In this document: positions 1 to 5,771 of the stretch, piece by piece | How the letters are laid out: each line of letters begins with the position of its first letter | Numbering within the stretch: the first letter of the stretch is position 1 | Origin: Acidobacteriota bacterium | GTDB lineage: Bacteria; Acidobacteriota; Vicinamibacteria; Vicinamibacterales; CAVVIG01 | Assembly: GCA_003223775.1 (NCBI GenBank) | Contig: QHWK01000549.1 | Location: forward strand, 1-7,635 | Length of the DNA stretch: 7,635 nucleotides | Reading direction: 5' to 3' | The notes under the pieces: model-generated | Seen by the model: only the letters and a program-made list of their open reading frames with translations | What the model was told of the DNA's origin: nothing | Database searches by the model: none | Position numbers and translations under genes: made by a program

Positions 1-1216
1 GGACGTCGCCCGACGAGGCCGCGCGGAGAAGCGCCAGCCCATACAGGCCGGCGGCGGCGCCCGCTTCCGCCCCGCTCCACCGGACGACGAACGCGAGGTG
101 TCGCTCGCGATCCACCGCGACGACGACGCCGTGCCGCGTGTACTCGCGATCGAAGGGAAACGGCGCCGCGCGTCCGCGGATGATGAGCGCGTCCTTCACG
201 ATCGTCGTGTCGGACCAGCGGCCGTTGTCGTCCACCTGGTGCGCGTTCGCGGGGTTCAGCTTCTCGACGTAGACGTCCTCTGTGTCGGCCGTCGCCGGCT
301 CCACGTCCCACGCGACGCGCGCGTTGTGCCCCGCGGCCACGCCGGGCAGCCACGGCGCCGTTGCGCCAATCACGTTCAGCCCCGGCGCCGAGAGGTGCAC
401 GAGATATCGGCGCGACGGTATCGCCGCGTCTCGCGCATCGAGCGGCACATCGCGATTGAGCGGACCGGCAGGCGCATCGCGCACCGGCTTCGCGAGCCCG
501 AGGAAGAACGGCGGCGCGCCGACGCTGCGGATGGCATCGGCGACGACAGGGCTGAGCGTCGCCGGATCGAGACCGGGCGGCACGTCGCCGACGCGATCGT
601 CGGGCGCGAGCGATCGCGCGGCGCGGAGGCCGACCGCATCGACAAGTCGCCCGCGGAAGATCTCCTCCACCGCGTCGCTGCTCGCTACGAACGCGTCGGT
701 GCGGTTCAGCAGATCGTCGGGCGACCACAGGTCCGGTTTCCAGCCGGCGAGCGCGAACGCCTCCGGCGGCGCCGCCCGTGCGCGGGCGACCCACGTGTTG
801 ATCCCGCGCACGAAGGCTTGCGCAATCGCGCGCGCGTCGGGATCGGCGCGCGCCCGGTCGTCGGCGGGATCGACGCGCGCCTGCAGCCGCCGTGTCATCG
901 CGTCGCGCTCGGCGAAGTTCGGACCCAGCACTTCCGCCAGGCGCCCCTGCGCCGAGCGCCGCCACAGATCCATCTGGAACAGACGGTCCTGCGCCTGCAC
1001 GAACCCCTGCGCGAAGAACAGATCGTCGCGGCTCTGCGCGTAGATGTGCGGAATGCCGGCGCGGTCGCGCACGACGCGCACCGGCGCCGACAGCCCGAAG
1101 ATCTGCAGCGTCCCCGACGTCTGCGCGGCAAGCGGCGGCGGCGGCGCCTCCGCGCGACGACACGCGCTCAGCGAGACACATACAAGAACGCCAAGAAGGC
1201 AAAGATCGCGAAGCGC
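1..1216 (-). CDS. Penicillin acylase family lipoprotein, active-site Ser missing, 3' end off-window
   Basis: Read by hand on the minus strand, the frame is open from about 1320 to base 1, with 387 codons after a lipobox Cys (codon 1162-1160, motif LSAC after LLGVLVCVS), which suggests an exported lipoprotein. The alpha-chain hallmark follows (VRDRAGIPHIYA, then DDLFFAQGF, QDRLFQMDLWRR). Later come RRYLVHLSAPGLNVIG and LPGVAAGHN, as in the intact paralogue at 1934-4324. Family members are Ntn hydrolases whose beta chain begins with a catalytic Ser in an SNNW motif. Here the matching stretch (codons about 508-440) reads FFLGLAKPVRDAPAGPL, with no Ser-Asn-x-Trp and no Asp-Pro-His, so amidase activity is unlikely. 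The start is unresolved: no ATG, GTG or TTG lies in frame between the signal peptide and a GTG at 1321, which would overlap the divergent DinB gene. The boundary at 1216 is only where recognisable coding begins. It may be a pseudoenzyme or an early pseudogene. Family assignment is firm. Confidence 0.85.
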
Positions 1217-1263
1217 AGAGGCGCCTTGGCCGGCTTCGCGGCCTTTCCCGGCTTTGCGTTCTC
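1184..1263. repeat. Imperfect 80-bp palindrome over a gene 5' end
   Basis: Two arms of about 40 nt meet at GGCGCC (1220-1225). The left arm has AAGAACGCCAAGAAGG and the right arm, read on the minus strand, has GAGAACGCAAAGCCGGG. Both then continue through a GCGAAGC word to GGCGCC, with a few mismatches and a 2-nt offset. It fills most of the gap between the divergent acylase-like gene and the DinB gene. On the minus strand it runs in frame into the hydrophobic part of the lipoprotein signal. It resembles dispersed extragenic palindromes built from GCNAAG/CTTNGC words, but copy number cannot be judged from one window. Confidence 0.7.
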
Positions 1264-1282
1264 CTCGTTCTAGACTATTCGG

Positions 1283-1777
1283 ATGACGATCAAAGACGGG
1301 CTCCTCGCCGACTTCGATCACGAGATGGGGACGACGCGGCGGCTGCTCGAGCGGCTGCCGGACGACCGGCTCGGATGGAGGCCGCATCCGCGATCGATGA
1401 CGCTCGGCGGCCTCGCCACGCATCTGAGCACGATCCCGTCGTGGGGCGGACGCATCCTGAACGACGCGTCCTTCGATCTGGTCGGCGCGCCGCCGCCGGC
1501 GGCGGAGAAGGCCTCGCGCGCCGACATCCTGAGCACGTTCGACGCGGTGTGCCGCGAGACGCGCGCCGCGATGGACAAGACCGACGGCGAGTACCAATCG
1601 CCCTGGACGCTGCTGCGCGGCGGCCACCAGGTGTTCTCGGTCCCGCGCGCCGCCGCGTTTCGCAGCTTCGTGCTGCACCACGTGATTCACCACCGCGGCC
1701 AGTTGAGCCTCTACCTGCGGCTCAACGACGTCCCCGTGCCGGCGATCTACGGGCCGTCGGCCGACGAGGGCGGATAG
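1283..1777 (+). CDS. DinB-family (DinB/YfiT fold) protein
   Basis: A 164-residue protein, a normal length for the DinB/YfiT four-helix-bundle family. These are often metal-binding proteins; some members are thiol-dependent transferases, while many have no known role. Candidate metal ligands are His47 (in LATHLSTIP), His133 and His137 (in LHHVIHHRGQLSLYLRL), matching the family His triad with the characteristic H-x3-HRGQ helix. The C-terminal NDVPVPAIYGPSADE is typical of this family. There is no signal peptide, so it should be cytoplasmic, unlike its neighbours. It is the only convincing plus-strand gene, divergent from the acylase-like gene and convergent with the intact acylase. The ATG at 1283 has no clear Shine-Dalgarno (CTATTCGG precedes it) and lies 19 nt after the palindrome. 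The fold assignment is secure; the substrate is unknown. Confidence 0.9.
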   Translation: MTIKDGLLADFDHEMGTTRRLLERLPDDRLGWRPHPRSMTLGGLATHLSTIPSWGGRILNDASFDLVGAPPPAAEKASRADILSTFDAVCRETRAAMDKTDGEYQSPWTLLRGGHQVFSVPRAAAFRSFVLHHVIHHRGQLSLYLRLNDVPVPAIYGPSADEGG

Positions 1778-1809
1778 GCGTCGGCGCGATGCGGAAGCGC
1801 CACTTGCCA

Positions 1810-1867
1810 CGTGTAGGGCGACGTTTTCAGCCTCGCCGCGGCGACCCTGAAAGGGTCGCCCTACACG
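1810..1867. repeat. REPIN-like pair of inverted GTAG-headed palindromes
   Basis: Outer arms CGTGTAGGGCGAC (1810-1822) and GTCGCCCTACACG (1855-1867) are perfect inverted repeats. Inside, GGCGACCCT (1840-1848) and AGGGTCGCC (1852-1860) form a perfect 9-bp stem with a 3-nt loop. On the minus strand this half reads GTAG then GGCGACCC, TTTCA, GGGTCGCC. The plus-strand half is a decayed copy: GTAG, GGCGACG, TTTTCAG, CCTCGCC. GTAG heads followed by a hairpin are the known signature of REP elements moved by RAYT transposases, and two in inverted orientation form a REPIN. It lies between two convergent genes, so the hairpin may also stop transcription from both sides, although no T-tract follows. Confidence 0.75.
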
Positions 1868-1939
1868 AACCCACCAGACCCACCTGAACCACCCGACCCA
1901 CCAGGCCCGCCCGGCCTGCCCGGCCTGCCCAGCCTACCG
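1868..1939. repeat. Eight-unit 9-bp tandem repeat, G-rich on the minus strand
   Basis: Eight contiguous 9-mers follow the REPIN without a gap: AACCCACCA, GACCCACCT, GAACCACCC, GACCCACCA, GGCCCGCCC, GGCCTGCCC (twice) and AGCCTACCG. The consensus is G-R-C-C-Y-R-C-C-N. The last unit contains the TAG stop of the penicillin acylase, so the array is the immediate 3' untranslated stretch of that gene. On that sense strand it has eight GGG runs. The first four (from 1930 to 1906) have loops of 6, 6 and 1 nt, which meets the usual G3-N1-7 quadruplex rule. Units change gradually from A-rich to G/C-rich, as in local slippage followed by drift. Confidence 0.75.
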
Positions 1940-4324
1940 CGCCGCCGTCGCGGGATGCGGCGCGGGCGTCATCGCCGTGCGCTCTTCGGTGACCGATTCG
2001 ATCTTCGCGCGCGTGTAGAAGATCGGGAAGTACCGCCCGCGCGACCAGATCTCGAACAGGTCGCGGTAGTGCGGGTTCGCCGGATCGCCGGACTGCCCGG
2101 GATTGTTGAGGCCGAGCGAATTGTCCCAGTTCTCCGTGTCCGCGATGATCTTCAGCGAGCCGCCGGAAGTCTGGTTGTCGGCGTTGCCCGTCGCGCTCAC
2201 CGTGTAGCTGTCGCCGCCGCGCGGGACGGGGCCGACGTTCAATCGCGCGCGCACGTCGGCCGGCGCGGCGTCAGCCAGCGGATGGCGGATGAGCGCGTGG
2301 TGATAGTTGTCCTGTCCCCACGTCCAGGCCGCGATCTCGGGCCCGAGCTTCTTCGCGAGCTCCGCCACCGCTTCGGTGAGGCTGCGCGCGAGGAGCTCGT
2401 CGCGGCCTTTCGCCGGATCGGCGCCGAAGCGGCCGTCTGGCGCGTGCAGCCAGTCGATCACGCGCTTCATGCTCGGCTGGCCGATGAAGGCCTGCGCCTC
2501 CTTCGGCACGAGCAGATTCCTGACGTTCGCCGTCAGCCGCCGCTGCCACATCTCGTAGATCCCGGCGGCGATCGAGTCGGCGTCGACGTTGACGTCCCAC
2601 GCGAGGAGCAGGTCGCGCGCCTTCAGCGCGTCGCCGCTCACGGCCGCGCCCCGCAGCAGCGGTACGAGGCTCCGCGCCGGCAGCGACACGTTGTCGTTCT
2701 GCAGCCGCACCATGTCGGCGACCGTATGGAGGCGGCCCGAGCCGAGCACCTCGCTGATGCGCGACGCGCGGTACGGATCGGTGCCCGTGTAGTGCAGCGC
2801 TTCCCTGTACGGGAAATCGGGCGGGAACAAATAGTTGTTCGCCGTCGCGACGTATCCCTTCGGCGGATCCGACACGTGCGGCAGCGCGTTGATCGGCAGG
2901 TAGCCGTTCCACTCGTAGCGGCCGTCGCCGGGCACCGGCACGAGGCCGGACCAGTTCGGCCGCAGCGGCGTGATGGCAACCGCCTGGTAGCCGATGTGGC
3001 CGGCGCGATCCGCCCACACCATGTTCTCCGACGGAATGCGGCTGTAGGTGCACGCCTGGACGAACTCCTCCCACGTCTTCGCCTGGTCCATCCGCAGGCT
3101 CGCCAGATACGGCGCGGCGCCCGGCTCCATCCACGCGGCGCGCAGCGCGTATGCCTTGTGATGCGCCGGATCCTCCGACAGCACCGGGCCGTGCCGCGTG
3201 AATTTCAACTCGACGGCCGCCGGCGACTCGCCTTTCACCGGAATCGTGTCCTTCACGACGCGCATGTCCTCCCACGCGCCGCGATAGCGGTACTGATTCG
3301 GGTTCGCCGGATTCGTGTCGTAGACGTAGAGATCCTCGCTGTCCGATCCGAAGATCGTCAGCCCCCACGCGCCGTACTCGTTGTGGCCGATCGAGACGCC
3401 CGGCAGCACCGGCTCGCCGCCGCCGATCACGTTCCAGCCGGGCGCGACCAGGTGCACCCAGTAGCGCAGCGACGGCGCGCTCTGCGTGCGGTGCGGGTCG
3501 TTCATCATCATCGGGTAGCCGCTCTGCGTCAGCCGCCCACTCACGACCCAGTTGTTGCTGCCGATGTCCTCCCGCCGCTCGCTCAGCTCGAGCGCGGACG
3601 GCGGCTCGGGCGCGGCGCCGCCGAACGCGATCGGCCGGCGGAACGCGTTGTACAGCTCGAGGATCGACGCGTTGACGAGCGACAGATCGATCGCCGGGTC
3701 GGGCGTGATGTTCGGATCGCCGTGGAAGTACTCGAGATCCTTCACGGCGTCCGCGCCGAGCAGGCGCACCGCCTGCGCGAGGTTCACCTCTTCGCCGATG
3801 TTCGCGAGCAGCCCGTTGTGGCGGGAGATGACGACGTCGGGCGTCCACGGCGCCGGCTTGATGCCGAGGACCGAGAACTCCACCGGCAGCGCCTCCGGCT
3901 TTTTCAGCGCCTCGGCGATGTAGGCGTTCACGCCGCGCACGTAGCTCGTGACGATCGCCTCGCCGTGCGGGTGGTACCAGTTCAACTCCGCCTTCAGATC
4001 GCCGCGGAAGCGGTGCAGCCGCGTGCCGATGTCGCGCTTCAGCTCCTTGCGTCCGAGAATCTCCGCGACGGTGCCGGTCGCCTGGCGACGCCAGATCTCG
4101 AACTGGAACAGCCGATCGCGCGCCGCGGCGTAGCCCTGCGCGAAGAACAGGTCGTCCTCGTTGTTGGCGTAAATGTGATTGATGCCCCAGCGATCGCGGA
4201 GCATGTCGACCGGCTCGCGCAGGCCGTCAACGGCGAGCGGCCGCGCGGTTGGAGCGGCGGGCGCGGCGCCGATCGCCGCCGCCGCAGCAGAGAGCGAAAT
4301 GATGAGGACCGCGGTGTGTCGCAT
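1934..4324 (-). CDS. Penicillin acylase family Ntn amidase, exported, catalytic residues intact
   Basis: A 796-residue protein of the penicillin G/cephalosporin/AHL acylase family, which cleaves amide bonds after self-processing into alpha and beta chains. An N-terminal signal peptide (about residues 1-20, VLIISLSAAAAAIGA) suggests the periplasm. The alpha chain carries RDRWGINHIYA (44-53), DDLFFAQGY and RDRLFQFEIWRR (69-80). The beta chain should start at Ser256 in GSNNWVVSG (255-263). On that count His278 of NDPH is beta-23 and Asn496 of ATANN is beta-241. Beta-241 is the oxyanion Asn position of the E. coli enzyme, and beta-His23 occurs in cephalosporin and quorum-quenching acylases. The length is full for the family. 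Only one start is possible, because a TAG lies four codons upstream; no clear ribosome site is seen. It lies 123 nt downstream of the cytochrome/copper gene on the same strand. The substrate (beta-lactam, AHL, acyl-peptide) cannot be told from sequence. Confidence 0.95.
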   Translation of the reverse strand: MRHTAVLIISLSAAAAAIGAAPAAPTARPLAVDGLREPVDMLRDRWGINHIYANNEDDLFFAQGYAAARDRLFQFEIWRRQATGTVAEILGRKELKRDIGTRLHRFRGDLKAELNWYHPHGEAIVTSYVRGVNAYIAEALKKPEALPVEFSVLGIKPAPWTPDVVISRHNGLLANIGEEVNLAQAVRLLGADAVKDLEYFHGDPNITPDPAIDLSLVNASILELYNAFRRPIAFGGAAPEPPSALELSERREDIGSNNWVVSGRLTQSGYPMMMNDPHRTQSAPSLRYWVHLVAPGWNVIGGGEPVLPGVSIGHNEYGAWGLTIFGSDSEDLYVYDTNPANPNQYRYRGAWEDMRVVKDTIPVKGESPAAVELKFTRHGPVLSEDPAHHKAYALRAAWMEPGAAPYLASLRMDQAKTWEEFVQACTYSRIPSENMVWADRAGHIGYQAVAITPLRPNWSGLVPVPGDGRYEWNGYLPINALPHVSDPPKGYVATANNYLFPPDFPYREALHYTGTDPYRASRISEVLGSGRLHTVADMVRLQNDNVSLPARSLVPLLRGAAVSGDALKARDLLLAWDVNVDADSIAAGIYEMWQRRLTANVRNLLVPKEAQAFIGQPSMKRVIDWLHAPDGRFGADPAKGRDELLARSLTEAVAELAKKLGPEIAAWTWGQDNYHHALIRHPLADAAPADVRARLNVGPVPRGGDSYTVSATGNADNQTSGGSLKIIADTENWDNSLGLNNPGQSGDPANPHYRDLFEIWSRGRYFPIFYTRAKIESVTEERTAMTPAPHPATAAR

Positions 4325-4356
4325 CCGCGGATGCTAACACGCGGACTCACGGCGTC

Positions 4357-4406
4357 GGGACTTTGGACTGGGGACTGGGGACTAGGGACTAGGGGACTGA
4401 GGAACT
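4357..4406. repeat. Heptamer-like GGGGACT tandem array
   Basis: Seven imperfect units of 6-8 nt: GGGACT, TTGGACT, GGGGACT, GGGGACT, AGGGACT, AGGGGACT, GAGGAACT. It occupies the spacer between the cytochrome/copper gene and the penicillin acylase. On the plus strand, 4370-4395 has four runs of 3-4 G with loops of 3, 4 and 4 nt, a canonical quadruplex pattern. This is the template strand for the minus-strand genes. An inverted copy of the unit (AGTCCCTAG, 4429-4437) lies just beyond. Confidence 0.8.
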
Positions 4407-4433
4407 CAGGGTTAAACGTAGACCTTGAGTCCC
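4401..4433 (-). other. Hairpin after the cytochrome/copper gene, possible weak terminator
   Basis: GGAACTCAGGGT (4401-4412) pairs with ACCTTGAGTCCC (4422-4433) across a 9-nt loop: 11 of 12 positions pair, including one G-T wobble, with one mismatch. It begins 15 nt after the TAA of the upstream minus-strand gene, a suitable place for a terminator or an mRNA 3'-end stabiliser. No U-tract follows on the minus strand, so a classical intrinsic terminator is not supported. The arm overlaps the last unit of the tandem array and may be a by-product of an inverted repeat copy. Confidence 0.4.
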
Positions 4434-4447
4434 TAGTGCCCAAGACA

Positions 4448-5686
4448 TTACGGCTGCGGCTGCGTCGCGACGACGGGCCGATCGACGACGACGCCGAAGA
4501 AGCCGATCATCATTTCTTCCCACGTCTGATCGCCCCAGCGCACGTCCTTCGACGGATCCGGATTGAACTTGTTGGTCGGCGAGTTGTCGTAGTGCGCGAT
4601 CACCTCGACCTCGGTGCCTTTCGGCAGCACCTTCGGCTTCGCGAGCTCGTAGGTGATTTGCCAGTTGAAGTCGTACTTCGGCACCGCCAGCAACGTCTCG
4701 GATGTCCCGTCCGCGTAGTGCGCGATGTAGGTCATGTCCTTCCCGCGCACGTGCATGTGCGGCGTGAGCGTCGTCACGAGGGTGTCGCGCTGCAGCTTCG
4801 TCGTCCCCTTCACCTCCGCGTTGCCGTCGTAGGCCGGGATGACGAAGCGCGGCTGCAGCACCATGCCGCCGGCCGCGAGCTTCGCCGGCGGCTGCGCCGC
4901 GTAGATGATCCCGACGCGCGTGCGGTCGGTCGTCGCCTTGCCGTTGGTCGTGTAGTGTATCTGCAGGATGATGTCGGAGTTGCCGCGCAGCAGCCGCCCG
5001 ACGCCCTCCGGATAGCGGATGCCCGGCTTGTTCGGCGTCGTGCCGCCGATGTTGGTCGGCCCGAGGACGCCGTTGCCGTTGATCGGCGAGCCCGCCGGCT
5101 GCGTGAACGCGATCACGTGGTGCACCTGCGCCGAGGCGCCGGGACGAATCTCGAGCGCCTGGATCCACTTGTCGTCGGTGAGGTGCGTCGGCACGCGCAG
5201 GTACTGATACGGGATCGCGCCCTCGGCCGGAATCTGGAACTCCTCTTCCATCGTGAAGACGACGTCCGGCTTGCCGATCGTCCAGCCCTCGGCGAACTGC
5301 GGCGTGGCCGGCAGATCCGTGTCGTCGCCACGCGGCGCGCCGCCGTCCACCCAGCGCGCGATCGTGTCGATCTCCTCGTCGGTGAGCGACGGATCGTTCT
5401 TGAAGAGGCCCCGCGGCGCGTCGGCGCCCCACGGCGGCATCGCGCGCGCGACGACGCGCTGCTTGATCGAGCGCGCCCACGGCCGCGCCTCGTCGTAGGT
5501 GACGAGCGACATCGGCGCGAACATCGTCGGACGATGGCACTCGACGCAGCTCTTGTAGAAAATCGGCGCGACGTCCTTCGCGAAAGTCGGCGCCGCCTTG
5601 CCGTCGGCGGCCGATGCCGCGGCGGGCAGCGCGAGCGCGGCCATCGCTGCGATCGCGGCGAGAACAGCGGTTTTCATGGTGACCAT
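4448..5686 (-). CDS. Exported c-type cytochrome fused to a PHM-like copper type II monooxygenase
   Basis: 412 residues with a signal peptide ending near ASA (24-26). A short cytochrome c domain follows, with haem motif CVECH (47-51) and Met83 (RAMPPWG) as likely axial ligand. The remainder matches the copper type II ascorbate-dependent monooxygenase fold (PHM/dopamine beta-hydroxylase). All expected copper-ligand motifs are visible: HHVIAF (His189, His190) and QIHY (His244) for the first copper, HMHVRG (His310, His312) and EEMM (Met392 or Met393) for the second. PHM enzymes hydroxylate C-H bonds using O2 and two electrons. The attached haem could supply electrons here; this is inference. The only cysteines are the two haem ones, so the disulfides of eukaryotic PHM are absent. 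ATG 5686 has AGGA four nt upstream; ATG 5677 (MKTAVL) gives a cleaner signal peptide and remains possible. The substrate is unknown. Confidence 0.88.
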   Translation of the reverse strand: MVTMKTAVLAAIAAMAALALPAAASAADGKAAPTFAKDVAPIFYKSCVECHRPTMFAPMSLVTYDEARPWARSIKQRVVARAMPPWGADAPRGLFKNDPSLTDEEIDTIARWVDGGAPRGDDTDLPATPQFAEGWTIGKPDVVFTMEEEFQIPAEGAIPYQYLRVPTHLTDDKWIQALEIRPGASAQVHHVIAFTQPAGSPINGNGVLGPTNIGGTTPNKPGIRYPEGVGRLLRGNSDIILQIHYTTNGKATTDRTRVGIIYAAQPPAKLAAGGMVLQPRFVIPAYDGNAEVKGTTKLQRDTLVTTLTPHMHVRGKDMTYIAHYADGTSETLLAVPKYDFNWQITYELAKPKVLPKGTEVEVIAHYDNSPTNKFNPDPSKDVRWGDQTWEEMMIGFFGVVVDRPVVATQPQP

Positions 5687-5736
5687 TCTATCCTGCCGCT
5701 GAGCCGGTTCAGTCGTGAAACGCCGTGCGGCCGTGG

Positions 5737-5759
5737 GCAGGCCTGAAGGCCTGCGCTAC
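5737..5759 (-). repeat. Solo REP-like GTAG-headed palindrome
   Basis: On the minus strand it reads GTAG, C, GCAGGCC, TTCA, GGCCTGC: a perfect 7-bp stem closed by a 4-nt loop behind a GTAG head. Head and TTCA loop match the REPIN at 1810-1867, but the stem bases differ on both sides together, as in related REP subfamilies. It lies in the 85-nt spacer between the M20 amidohydrolase and the cytochrome/copper gene, so the hairpin could affect readthrough or mRNA processing inside the presumed operon. Confidence 0.7.
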
Positions 5760-5771
5760 CGGAGGCGCGGC

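Noticed and set aside
98..1273. Plus-strand open frame of 391 codons
   Set aside because: Arg-rich antisense shadow of the minus-strand penicillin-acylase-like gene, whose frame shows clear family motifs.
1840..1860. Perfect hairpin considered as an intrinsic terminator
   Set aside because: The stem is strong but no T-tract follows on either strand, and the GTAG heads identify it as a REP-type element. It might still stop transcription.
892..1887. Plus-strand open frame of 331 codons overlapping the DinB gene
   Set aside because: Low-complexity Arg/Ala-rich translation running through the palindrome, the DinB gene in another frame and the REPIN; DinB has real family motifs.
1868..1939. Tandem array considered as a CRISPR
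   Set aside because: Units are 9 bp and contiguous with no spacers. The array at 4357-4406 fails for the same reason.
1955..5746. Very long plus-strand open frame (1263 codons) opposite the acylase and cytochrome/copper genes
   Set aside because: It is Arg/Val/His-rich with no recognisable domain, crosses the repeat-filled spacer, and lies opposite two genes with clear catalytic motifs. It is an antisense shadow of GC-rich codon use.
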